From assembly GCF_016595435.1 (NCBI RefSeq), contig NZ_JAENIJ010000001.1, forward strand, positions 1 to 64,000: DNA of 64,000 bases, given 5' to 3'. This stretch comes from Luteolibacter pohnpeiensis. GTDB taxonomy: Bacteria; Verrucomicrobiota; Verrucomicrobiia; Verrucomicrobiales; Akkermansiaceae. Positions within the stretch are counted from its first letter, which is position 1; the number at the start of each line of letters is the position of its first letter. The notes under the pieces are model-generated. The model ran no database searches and was not told where the DNA came from. It saw only the letters and a list, made by a program, of their open reading frames with translations. Below are positions 33,218 to 41,899 of this stretch, in pieces. The position numbers and the translations under genes were made by a program.

Positions 33218-34621
33218 TCAAAGATCGAGGAATTTCCCCGGGTTCAGCAAACGCTGAGGATCGAGCGCCTGTTTGAGCGCTTGATGAACAAACAGGGAGG
33301 TTTCTCCGAGCGCCTGCCGGATCCATGGTTTTTTTGCCAGGCCGACGCCGTGTTCTCCAGTGATCGCGCCGCCGTTTTCGAGAATCCAGGTGAACAACAG
33401 ATCTAGCGCTTCATCGGCGTGGGCGCGAACCTTGGGATCGTCGTAATTCTCGACCATCAGATTCGTGTGAATGTTGCCATCGCCGGCGTGGCCGAAACAG
33501 GCCACCGGAATGCCGGTTTTTTGCTCCAGGCTGCGGGCGAACTCGACCAATTCGACCAATTTCGAACGTGGCACCACAATGTCCTCGTTCAGCTTGGTCA
33601 AACCGGTATCGCGCAGTGAGTAAGAAAACTCGCGACGAAGTTTCCAGATGTGTTCGCAGGCCGCTTCATCGACGGCGCGCTGGATGTGACTGGCTCCCAG
33701 TGACAGCAATCGCTGATAGAGTTCCTCCAATTCCGACTCCACGGCTGCATGGCGACCGTCGATTTCCACGATCAAATGAGCGTTGCCCTCCGGGAAAACA
33801 TCGGCTCCGAGCCGACGGCGTGCGGCTGCGAGCGTGAATGTGTCGGTGATTTCAAGAGCCGATGGCAAATGCCCGGAATTCAGAATGTTCTGCACGGCCG
33901 CTGCTGCCAGATTGAATTCCGGGAACACGGCGGCAAGCATGGCACGGGCTGCTGGTTTGGGAATCAGGCGCAGCGTGGCTTCGGTGATCACGCCCATCAT
34001 GCCTTCCGATCCGGTGAAAATACCGATAAGATCAAACCCGGTTTTGTTTTTGTGGAGCCGACCACCGGTGCGAAGAACCTGGCCATCTGGTAAAACGACC
34101 TCAAGTCCCAGAACGTAACTACGAGTCACACCGTACTTCAGGCAGCGCGGGCCACCGGCGTTGGTGGCGATGTTGCCGCCAATCGAGCATTCCTTCAGCG
34201 ATGCCGGATCAGGCGGATAATCCCAGCCAACCTGGTTGGCGGCTGCCTGGAGATCGCCGGTGATGACGCCTGGCTGAACGATCGCGACGCCGTCTTCTGG
34301 GTAAATCCCCAGGATTTGATTCATCCGTGCAGTTGAAAGCACGATTCCGCCCTGGATGGGAACGCAGCCACCGACATAGCCAACACCGGCGCCGCGTGTG
34401 GTGACAGGGATCTGGTTTTGCGAGGCGAACGTAAGAACGGCGGAAACGTCAGCCGTGCTTTCGGCAAACACCACCACATCCGGCGGGTGGCTGGCATACC
34501 ACTTATCGGTCGAATGAGTGGCCAGAATCTCAGCAGCGGTAGAGATCTGGCTCTTGCTGACGATGCTTTCCAGGCGGGATGCCAAAGTGGCTGGGTCGAA
34601 AGGTGGTGGAGTTGATTCCAT
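33218..34621 (-). CDS. FAD-linked oxidase, glycolate oxidase GlcD-like
   Basis: A 467-residue FAD-dependent 2-hydroxyacid dehydrogenase/oxidase. The FAD-binding PCMH part contains PVTTRGAGVGYVGGCVP and SIGGNIATNAGGPRCLKYG, and the C-terminal cap has CFGHAGDGNIHTNL with the conserved His and GEHGVGLAKK. These blocks match GlcD of glycolate oxidase and D-lactate dehydrogenase. The usual GlcE and GlcF partners are not adjacent, so the enzyme may act alone or with distant subunits. The start ATG at 34621 leaves a short N-terminal extension. It lies 107 bp past the glucan phosphorylase-like gene. Confidence 0.92.
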   Translation of the reverse strand: MESTPPPFDPATLASRLESIVSKSQISTAAEILATHSTDKWYASHPPDVVVFAESTADVSAVLTFASQNQIPVTTRGAGVGYVGGCVPIQGGIVLSTARMNQILGIYPEDGVAIVQPGVITGDLQAAANQVGWDYPPDPASLKECSIGGNIATNAGGPRCLKYGVTRSYVLGLEVVLPDGQVLRTGGRLHKNKTGFDLIGIFTGSEGMMGVITEATLRLIPKPAARAMLAAVFPEFNLAAAAVQNILNSGHLPSALEITDTFTLAAARRRLGADVFPEGNAHLIVEIDGRHAAVESELEELYQRLLSLGASHIQRAVDEAACEHIWKLRREFSYSLRDTGLTKLNEDIVVPRSKLVELVEFARSLEQKTGIPVACFGHAGDGNIHTNLMVENYDDPKVRAHADEALDLLFTWILENGGAITGEHGVGLAKKPWIRQALGETSLFVHQALKQALDPQRLLNPGKFLDL

Positions 34622-34728
34622 AGGCAGAATTTGGGGTTCTGCTCCCGCATTTCAAGCCTTCGTCTTGGAATACGTCCTGGAATGCCAGTTGGAATCCCGA
34701 TAAGCCGAACCACTCCACAGACTAGGGA

Positions 34729-36390
34729 TCAGTCGTAGATCTTCTTGTAATACTCGTCCGCCAAACGATCGGCATCGAAGTAAGGCACGACATCGTTCAT
34801 CGATTGGAAAACGAGTTTCGACCAATCGTCCGGGGCGTCGTAGTAGAGAGGAAGAATTTCCTCGTTCATCTTCGAATAAAACCCGAGCAGATCCTGCAAA
34901 TCCCGCTCTTCTGGGGCGAGATTTGGATCCGCCGGTGGGATGATGAACGAGTTTTCGCCATCGCGCGCGAATTCACAAATCCAGCCATCGTAGGTGGAGA
35001 GGTTCAGCGAACCATTCATGGCCGCGGTCATGCCGGATGTGCCCGAGGCTTCGCGCGTCACGATCGGGTTGTTCAGCCAGACGTCCGAGCCGCATTTTAA
35101 CAAACGGGAAAGCTCCAGCTCATAGCCGACAAGCACGGTCGCATTCGGATAAGGTTTGGTGGTATGGATCAGGTGGTTGAAAGTCCCGATCGCACCGTAA
35201 TCGAAAGGGAATGGTTTTCCGGCCCAGATCATTTGCACCGGTCGCTCGTGATTGCTGAGCAGTTTTTGGAAAAGCTTGATGTCGCGGCTGATCAGATCAG
35301 GGCGCTTGTAGCCGGCGAAGCGGCGTGCCCACACGATGGTAAGGATATCCGGGTTGAAAAGCTTGCCGGTCTGGTCGGCGACGGTTTGAAAAAGTCGGAT
35401 TTTTAGCTCACGTTTGCGGCCGCGGAGCTGTTCCGCATCGTTGCGGATGCGGGCGCTCTCGATGCCTTTGTCCACCCAGTATTTTTTGTTTTGGGCGTTG
35501 GTCACATGGGTGATTCCGCAGATGTTTTCCGCGTGGTCCCACATTTTCCGGGAAACCTCGCCATGAAGCTTGGAGACGCCATTGGCCTTGTGACTGAGTC
35601 TGAGTGCCGCGAGCGAATGATTGAAAACTTCGCCATAAATCCCCGTGATGGAGCGGACTTCTTCCTCCGGGATGCTTCCGAAAAATGAAAACTCCTTGAG
35701 AAGCTGGAAGCTGTGCTTCTCGTTTCCTGCTTCCTCTGGAGTATGGGTGGTGAAGACCAGGCGTTTCTTCACTTCTTCCAGATTCCGGTGATTTTGATAG
35801 AGATGGAAAGCTGCAGACAGTCCGTGCGCCTCGTTTAGGTGCCAGATGTCTGGCTCGACATCGAGTTGATCTAACAAGGTGGCGCCACCGACACCGAGGA
35901 CGATGTATTGGGCGATACGGCGCAGCTCATCATTGTCGTAAAGGCGATGCGTGATCGCACGCGAAAGATCGTCGTTCTCTTCCAGATCGGTTGTTAGAAA
36001 GAACATCGGCACGGTGCCGAAAGTCGACCCATCCAGGAACATCGCTTTCACCCAAACGGCGTGACCGTGAATCGGAATGGTGAAACGGATTCCGGTGTCC
36101 TGCAGGAATGAATACTCGTTCTTGTTGAACTGCACGGATAGTTCGCGATTTTCACCCCGTGCCTGGTGGTAGTAGCCGTAGGTCCAGAGGATGCCGATGC
36201 CACAGAGGTTTTGGCCAAGCGCCGCCGCCGCGCGCATGTGCGATCCGGCGAGGAATCCAAGCCCGCCCGAATAAATTTTGAACGCTTGGTCGATGGCGAA
36301 CTCGGAGCAGAAATAGACCGCACTTTTCGCATACTCCGGCGCGATTTCGTAAGGGTGAGCGAACGGCTTGGGCAAAAACGATTCAGGCAT
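34729..36390 (-). CDS. Alpha-glucan phosphorylase-like protein lacking the PLP lysine
   Basis: A 553-residue relative of the TIGR02094-type glycogen/starch phosphorylases (GT35), which normally split alpha-1,4-glucan with phosphate and PLP. The N-terminal half has FCSEFAID and FKIYSGGLGFLAGSH, the middle contains VWARRFAGYKRPDLI, and the C-terminal half has EASGTSGM and NGSLNLSTYDGW. In known members the lysine that binds PLP follows GM (GMKAA); here the codon is ACC, giving Thr455 (GMTAA). Other substrate-loop motifs are kept. Either this is an inactive or altered subfamily, or the PLP is held differently. No frameshift is apparent. Confidence 0.82.
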   Translation of the reverse strand: MPESFLPKPFAHPYEIAPEYAKSAVYFCSEFAIDQAFKIYSGGLGFLAGSHMRAAAALGQNLCGIGILWTYGYYHQARGENRELSVQFNKNEYSFLQDTGIRFTIPIHGHAVWVKAMFLDGSTFGTVPMFFLTTDLEENDDLSRAITHRLYDNDELRRIAQYIVLGVGGATLLDQLDVEPDIWHLNEAHGLSAAFHLYQNHRNLEEVKKRLVFTTHTPEEAGNEKHSFQLLKEFSFFGSIPEEEVRSITGIYGEVFNHSLAALRLSHKANGVSKLHGEVSRKMWDHAENICGITHVTNAQNKKYWVDKGIESARIRNDAEQLRGRKRELKIRLFQTVADQTGKLFNPDILTIVWARRFAGYKRPDLISRDIKLFQKLLSNHERPVQMIWAGKPFPFDYGAIGTFNHLIHTTKPYPNATVLVGYELELSRLLKCGSDVWLNNPIVTREASGTSGMTAAMNGSLNLSTYDGWICEFARDGENSFIIPPADPNLAPEERDLQDLLGFYSKMNEEILPLYYDAPDDWSKLVFQSMNDVVPYFDADRLADEYYKKIYD

Positions 36391-36462
36391 GGTGGGTTTG
36401 GAACAATTCCGGGGTTGTCAGTCCTGAAACTATGGCCTGAATGGACGCAAAATTCAAAGAAT

Positions 36463-37554
36463 TTAAGATTTGCGTATTTGTTTGGCGTCCAATGGGTTGA
36501 ATCGATTTCGAACGGATTGGAGTGGCAGCTCGATCCAGCGCCACGATGCGAGGGTCATGATCCAGGTAATCGCAGAGAATACCGCGATACGGATCAGAGC
36601 CGTGAATCCGGTATCAAAATGGCCGTTCCACAGAAACGGCATGATTTTACCCGCCGCGAGCGGGGCGAGATTATGGAACAGATAAACCCCATAAGATAGT
36701 GTGCCGATGCGCTGCAGGATCGGGTTTTCCAATAGGATCTGAATGGGCCCTTTGAAGCCCACTGACGTTGCCGCAATGAGACCGCAGAGTCCCACGGAGA
36801 GGAACGATTGCTGGAGGAATCCGAGCCCGAACGATGGCCAGTGATGTTCATAGCCTACGAATAACCAGATGAAGACCATCCAGCTCGCCACCGAGATCCA
36901 CCGCAGGCCCGGGCTTTCCAGTGACATGCCACGGTGGATGGCCCAAGCCATCAGGCCGCCGATGCCAAAGTAATCAAAGGCGTTCCATGTCAGCTTGTCC
37001 GGCCAGGCGACCCAGGTGCCGATCTCTGCGACGAACAAGCGCGAAATCGGAGCGATAGCCGCGAATGCAAAAATAGCAAAGGGGAGCGTTCGCTTCGGCA
37101 AAAACCAGATGATGAATGGCCAAATGAGGTAGAACTGCTGCTGCATCGATAGCGACCAGTAGTGGGACGTGCCCGGTGGCCAGAATCCAATCTTTGCAAT
37201 GTGGATGTTCGCCACATGAAATACATACCAACCGAGCGACCGCCACATGTCTGATGCGCCGACCAAAAGCGCGAAGGCGAGCGACGCATAATAAGGCGCC
37301 AGGATGCGCAAACCACGGCGGATCTGATAGGTTTTCAGCGATTGCATCCGCCAGGGGCCGCCGCGTTCTTCCGCACGATCCCGTTCACGCAGCAGGGAGC
37401 CGGTAATCAGGTATCCGGTTAGAACGAGAAACAGATAGAGGCAAATCTCAAACGGGAAAACCCTCGGCCAACCTCTTGGGCACCAATGGTCCCATGCAAT
37501 CGCCATCATGGCGATCGCACGCAATCCATCGAGTTGTACGGCCCGTTTACTCAC
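36463..37554 (-). CDS. Acyltransferase-3 family membrane protein
   Basis: A 363-residue integral membrane protein with about ten helices. The N-terminal block VQLDGLRAIAMMAIAWDHW matches the RxxGLRaiA...H core of OafA-type O-acyltransferases, with the conserved His in the first helix. It probably O-acetylates a surface polysaccharide or another glycan. The start ATG at 37554 is supported by the conserved LDGLRA. It is monocistronic or distantly linked to the phosphorylase-like gene (72 bp). Confidence 0.88.
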   Translation of the reverse strand: MSKRAVQLDGLRAIAMMAIAWDHWCPRGWPRVFPFEICLYLFLVLTGYLITGSLLRERDRAEERGGPWRMQSLKTYQIRRGLRILAPYYASLAFALLVGASDMWRSLGWYVFHVANIHIAKIGFWPPGTSHYWSLSMQQQFYLIWPFIIWFLPKRTLPFAIFAFAAIAPISRLFVAEIGTWVAWPDKLTWNAFDYFGIGGLMAWAIHRGMSLESPGLRWISVASWMVFIWLFVGYEHHWPSFGLGFLQQSFLSVGLCGLIAATSVGFKGPIQILLENPILQRIGTLSYGVYLFHNLAPLAAGKIMPFLWNGHFDTGFTALIRIAVFSAITWIMTLASWRWIELPLQSVRNRFNPLDAKQIRKS

Positions 37555-37727
37555 TTGCCCGGTGAAAAATCATGTTCCGTAAGACGATGCACGCGTTTTC
37601 GGGTGAATCGGTGAAATCAATTTTCAGATCATCTTGTTTGAATCGGGATCGGTTTGATTTTGATCGATTTGAGTCGGTTTTTCTTTCACCGGTTGCGGAA
37701 AGCTGATTATGCACGAATACTCGGTGC

Positions 37728-39656
37728 ATGAACTTCCCAGCGGCTCGGTCGTCGGCTTCCCAGGTGTTAGATTTAACGCCGACAGCCAAGCGTATTTCCT
37801 GGTGTGCGCTTTTTGCGACACTTTCAGCCTGCGCCCCCACTGCGACGGATCATTCGGGGGCAGATTCCTCCATTGCGAAATTGGAACCAGGGGTCCGGCA
37901 TATTGAGAATTTTCCGGAATTTCTTCCAGATCCAGCAGAGCCGTTGAACCGAGCGATCTGGGGGATCAACAAAGGTTTGGTGACCGGTATCGTGAATCCA
38001 ACTGCGCGCGGCTACCGGAAAGTTGTCCCGGCGAGGGCTCGTGAGTCGGTTGCTGATTTCTCGCGGAATATCACTTACCCAGGGAGGTTGGCGAACAATC
38101 TTTTGCAGGGCCGATGGAAAGGAGCAGGGGAGGAGTCACTTCGTTTTCTCACCAATACAACCGTCGGTATCGGTGGACTGTTTGATCCGGCAACCAAATG
38201 GGGAATCCCGGAATCCGATGCGAGTTTCGGCCAAACATTCAGCCGTTGGGGTTGGGAGCCGAATCTTTTTGTGATGGTGCCTTTGTTAGGACCTAGCGAC
38301 GATAGCCATGCGACGGGTGCGGTGGGAGATGAACTGGCGAATCCATTGAACTACACGGATTATCGCTATCTTACCTACGGGACATACTATAACGAGTTGA
38401 GCGGGAAGTCAGAGTCCGCTGCTCAGTTTATTCAGACGGAATCTGATTCCTATAGCGGCACGAAATACCTTTGGACTTATGGTGCAAAAGAAAGCCAGCC
38501 GGATTGGAGTGCCTCACCAGAGCGTGACCTACCGACTTTGCAGACTCTGAATGCGGCAACAATCCGCCCGAAAGACCCTGATTTCCTTGAGCACGGACGC
38601 CAAATGAGCGTCCGGTTGACCTCCACCGGCAAGAACTTCAAATTCAATTGCTGGCTTCAACCCACCAACGCGCCACTGGTTTATGTGTCCCCCGGGCTAG
38701 GTTCGCATCGCATATCTAACATGACGCTGGCCTTGGCTGAGTGCATCTATCAACAGGGCTACTCGGTGGTCACTTTGACCGGTGTTTATCATCCAGAATT
38801 TATGGAACAGGCATCCACCGTGGCGATGCCTGCGTATCCACCGATCGATGAGCACGATTTGATGGTGGCCATCACCGACATCGATCAAAAACTTACCCGC
38901 AAATACCCGGACCGGTTTGGCAAACGGGTCCTTGTTGGATTTTCCATGGGCGCTTTCCAGGCCTTGCACATTGCGGCTCGCGAATCCTCGGAAGAGCCAA
39001 GGCTTTTGCGGTTTGATCGCTATGTGGCGCTGAACCCACCAGTCAATCTGCAACATGGAGCGGCGGTGATCGCAAGTTACCAGGAGGCGCCGCTGGAATG
39101 GCCTGCGGCAGAACGCCAGGAGCGTATCAATAATGCCGCGCACAAAGCGGTGAAGGTGATCGGCTTGCCACCTGAGAAGCTTGCCAATCCTCCGTTTGAC
39201 GCGACCGAATCCAAGTTCCTGATCGGAATGTCATTCAGTCTAACTTTGCGGGATACGATTTATACCAGCCAGATGCGTCATAACATGCATGTGCTTCAGT
39301 CGCCCCTTTCGCGTTGGCGGCGTGATGCGGTTTATAGTGAAATTCTCAACTATTCCTTCCACGATTATTACGAGCGCTTTGTCATTCCCTACTATCAGGA
39401 GCTTGGAATTGGCAGGAAGGATTTTGATCGAGAGGTCGATCTCCGAACCTATGAATCCCGTCTTCACAGACTGAAAAATGTGCGAGTCATCACCAATCGC
39501 AACGACTTCCTGTTGAACGCTGACGATATTTCCTGGCTGCGATCGACCTTTGATCCATCACGTCTCACTCTGTTTGCGAATGGCGGACATTTGGGCAGCT
39601 TGGGAACACCTGAAGTTCAAAACGAGTTGATCAAGGCGCTGCAAGGGCTGAAGTGA
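37728..39656 (+). CDS. MlaA-type lipoprotein fused to an alpha/beta hydrolase
   Basis: A 642-residue lipoprotein joining two families. The lipobox is LSAC with Cys35. Residues about 60-265 follow MlaA (VacJ), the outer-membrane phospholipid-removing protein: DPAEPLNRAIWGINKGL, FLTNTTVGIGGLFDP, and FGQTFSRWGWEPNLFVMVP. Residues about 300-642 form an alpha/beta hydrolase with nucleophile loop GFSMG (Ser406), a probable acid Asp593 (NRNDF) and His621 (GGHLGS). There is no stop or frame change between the halves. The joined enzyme may cleave or remodel phospholipid in the outer membrane. The rest of the Mla system is not in the window. Confidence 0.9.
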   Translation: MNFPAARSSASQVLDLTPTAKRISWCALFATLSACAPTATDHSGADSSIAKLEPGVRHIENFPEFLPDPAEPLNRAIWGINKGLVTGIVNPTARGYRKVVPARARESVADFSRNITYPGRLANNLLQGRWKGAGEESLRFLTNTTVGIGGLFDPATKWGIPESDASFGQTFSRWGWEPNLFVMVPLLGPSDDSHATGAVGDELANPLNYTDYRYLTYGTYYNELSGKSESAAQFIQTESDSYSGTKYLWTYGAKESQPDWSASPERDLPTLQTLNAATIRPKDPDFLEHGRQMSVRLTSTGKNFKFNCWLQPTNAPLVYVSPGLGSHRISNMTLALAECIYQQGYSVVTLTGVYHPEFMEQASTVAMPAYPPIDEHDLMVAITDIDQKLTRKYPDRFGKRVLVGFSMGAFQALHIAARESSEEPRLLRFDRYVALNPPVNLQHGAAVIASYQEAPLEWPAAERQERINNAAHKAVKVIGLPPEKLANPPFDATESKFLIGMSFSLTLRDTIYTSQMRHNMHVLQSPLSRWRRDAVYSEILNYSFHDYYERFVIPYYQELGIGRKDFDREVDLRTYESRLHRLKNVRVITNRNDFLLNADDISWLRSTFDPSRLTLFANGGHLGSLGTPEVQNELIKALQGLK

Positions 39657-39666
39657 TTGATCCAAT

Positions 39667-39700
39667 AAAAAACGCTCCGTGAAATCGTTTCACGGAGCGT
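39667..39700 (-). terminator. Intrinsic terminator of the glutathione peroxidase gene
   Basis: The minus strand reads a near-perfect 13-bp stem from ACGCTCCGTGAAA and TTTCACGGAGCGT (39672-39700) with a 3-nt loop, then TTTTTT (39672-39667). It lies between two converging genes and ends the gene at 39738. On the + strand no T-tract follows. Confidence 0.85.
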
Positions 39701-39737
39701 GGGAATTTGAGCGGGAATCTACAGGAACTGAAAATTC

Positions 39738-40283
39738 TCAGGACTTTTTCTCGGCAAGTGCCTTTTCGACTGCCTCGGTGACGGCCGGGCTTTCTGGAAC
39801 TTGCTTTGGTTCGAAACGAGCAATCGGTTTGCCATCGCGGCTGATCAGGAATTTGCCGAAATTCCAGGCGACATCGCCGGGGAATGCGCCTTTTTCACCG
39901 GTGAGGGCCTTGTAGAGCGGGTGCTGCTCTTCGCCTTTGACGCTGATTTTGTTCATGATCGGAAAGGTCACATCATACTCGCCGGTGCAGAATTGTTGGA
40001 TTTCTTCAATCGTTCCGGGTTCCTGACCTCCGAAGTCGTTGCAGGGAAATCCGAGGATGACGAGGCCGTCGTCCTTGTGTTTTTTATACATGGCTTCGAG
40101 GCCTTCGTATTGCGGGGTGTTGCCGCATTTTGAGGCCACATTGACGATCAGAACCACTTTGCCGGCGTATTCCTTGAGCGTGTGATCTTTGCCTTTGGCG
40201 TCTTTAAATGGGATCGATGTGAGGTCCGCAGCGAAGGCGGTGGACGCCATCATGACAACAGGAGCGATGATTTTGAAAAACAT
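39738..40283 (-). CDS. Glutathione peroxidase family protein, exported
   Basis: A 181-residue thiol peroxidase. A signal peptide (VVMMASTAFAA) is followed by the peroxidase core VNVASKCGNTPQYEGLE, with the peroxidatic Cys53 in place of selenocysteine, then FPCNDFGGQEPG with the catalytic Gln, and WNFGKFLI with the catalytic Trp and Asn. In most members CGNTP reads CGFTP. It probably reduces peroxides in the periplasm using thioredoxin-like donors. It is 47 bp past the stop of the sugar transporter gene on the same strand. Confidence 0.92.
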   Translation of the reverse strand: MFFKIIAPVVMMASTAFAADLTSIPFKDAKGKDHTLKEYAGKVVLIVNVASKCGNTPQYEGLEAMYKKHKDDGLVILGFPCNDFGGQEPGTIEEIQQFCTGEYDVTFPIMNKISVKGEEQHPLYKALTGEKGAFPGDVAWNFGKFLISRDGKPIARFEPKQVPESPAVTEAVEKALAEKKS

Positions 40284-40330
40284 ATGGGGTCAAGTTTAGC
40301 ACGTGATTCTCAGAATGCAGCAGTCGATTT

Positions 40331-41680
40331 TTAGCTGCGCATTCCGAGTTTTTCTTCGATTTCCTCCAGCGGGATTCCCTTGGTTTCCGGGACGAATTTG
40401 AAAACCCAGAGAAGCTGCAAGACCATCATTCCAGTGAAGAACAGGAAAATGGTGGCGGGATGGAAGGTGCTCACCATTTTTGGGAAAACACTCGTGAGCA
40501 AGGCGGCGAAGATCCAGTGGGTCGAGCTGCCGAGGGATTGTCCGGCAGCGCGATGCTCGTTTGGAAATATCTCCGAGATCAGCACCCAGATCACGGCGCC
40601 TTGACCCACGGCGTGTGCGGCGATGAAGGCAAAAATGCAGGTGGGGACGATGGCATAATTTTTGGAGTAGAATGCCCAGGAGACGAGACCCAATGAGATG
40701 ATGTATCCAAATGAACCGATATAAAGCAGGGTTTTTCGGCCGACTCGATCGATCAACCAAAGCCCGAGCAGGGTGAAAACGAGATTGGTGACCCCGATGC
40801 CGATGGATTGAAGCAATGCGGTATTCTGGGCGAGGCCCGTCATTTCGAAAATTCGCGGGGCGAAGTAGAGAATCGCGTTGATGCCCGAGAGCTGATTGAA
40901 GAACGCAACCATGATCGCGAGGAAAATGGGAATCGTCAGCCGCTTTGACCAGAATGGGTTAGACGCCCGGCTGCCACCGGATTGGGCACGGCCATAATGA
41001 TTCGCGATTTCGTCTGCCAAGGCGGAGGCTTCTGCTTCTGTGGCATCTGGATTGGTAAGGCGGAGCACTTCCAGTCCCTTGGCGCGATCTTGCTTTTCGC
41101 CGATCAGCCAACGCGGGCTTTCAGGAATGATGAAACAAAGCAGGGTGTAGATTGCGGCGGGAATGGCCTCCACACCGAGCATCCATCGCCAGGCGTGTTC
41201 ACCGATCCCAGCCAGCAGCATGTTCGAGAAATAGGCGACGAGAATTCCGAAAACGATGTTGAACTGAAACATGCCAGCCATTCGTCCACGCTTCGCCGGA
41301 GGCGAGATTTCAGAAATGTAAAGCGGAGCGGCCACCGTTGAGATTCCAATACCCACACCGCCGAGAAATCGCGCGATGATGAATGAATAAACATCCGTGG
41401 CGAGGCCGGACCACATCGCCGAAATGAAATAAAGCGAGCCGATGCAGAGCAGGGTTTTCTTACGGCCGAAGTGCTCGGTAGGCCAGCTGCCAAAGAACGC
41501 TCCGAGCACCGTGCCGTAGAGTGCGGAGCCAATGGCCATGCCGTGGAGCAGGTCGCTGAGCTTCCATAATTTCTGGATCGATTGCTCCGCCCCGGAAACG
41601 ACAATGGTATCGAAACCGAAGATAAAACCGGCAAGCGCGGCGATGAGTGCGATGAAAAATAGACGGGATTGGGCTTTCAT
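40331..41680 (-). CDS. MFS sugar porter (XylE/AraE-like)
   Basis: A 449-residue, 12-helix major facilitator with the sugar-porter motifs: GFIFGFDT in helix 1, RKK after helix 2 (EHFGRKKTLL), RFLGGVGIG, and PESPRWL in the middle loop. The second half repeats as IDRVGRKTLL, PNEHRAAGQSLG and PETKG at the end. It probably brings in a monosaccharide by proton symport. A position of 219 bp separates it from polA. Substrate unknown. Confidence 0.92.
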   Translation of the reverse strand: MKAQSRLFFIALIAALAGFIFGFDTIVVSGAEQSIQKLWKLSDLLHGMAIGSALYGTVLGAFFGSWPTEHFGRKKTLLCIGSLYFISAMWSGLATDVYSFIIARFLGGVGIGISTVAAPLYISEISPPAKRGRMAGMFQFNIVFGILVAYFSNMLLAGIGEHAWRWMLGVEAIPAAIYTLLCFIIPESPRWLIGEKQDRAKGLEVLRLTNPDATEAEASALADEIANHYGRAQSGGSRASNPFWSKRLTIPIFLAIMVAFFNQLSGINAILYFAPRIFEMTGLAQNTALLQSIGIGVTNLVFTLLGLWLIDRVGRKTLLYIGSFGYIISLGLVSWAFYSKNYAIVPTCIFAFIAAHAVGQGAVIWVLISEIFPNEHRAAGQSLGSSTHWIFAALLTSVFPKMVSTFHPATIFLFFTGMMVLQLLWVFKFVPETKGIPLEEIEEKLGMRS

Positions 41681-41899
41681 GGGTTGGTGACAGAATTTCG
41701 GATTTCCCCGAATGAATTCTGCTTTTGGGTTTCCTGAGAATTAGCTTTCGCAACCTCCCGCCGTCGATGGTAAACGGCGATCAGTTCCGGAAAACTGTCA
41801 TGTCAGGTTGTTGCCTGTCCAAGCTGCACACCGTCGTGCGATTGGTTCGACTCAGCGCCTACGATGAACCCGCTGCTCTTCTATCTAAAGATTTCACCA
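41681..41899. other. Gap between polA and the sugar porter gene
   Basis: About 220 bases with no credible gene. The promoter of the sugar porter gene should be here on the minus strand. Nothing specific was recognised. Confidence 0.35.

Noticed and set aside
37547-37840. 97-codon minus frame across the MlaA-fusion start
   Set aside because: It overlaps the well-supported MlaA gene and has no family features.
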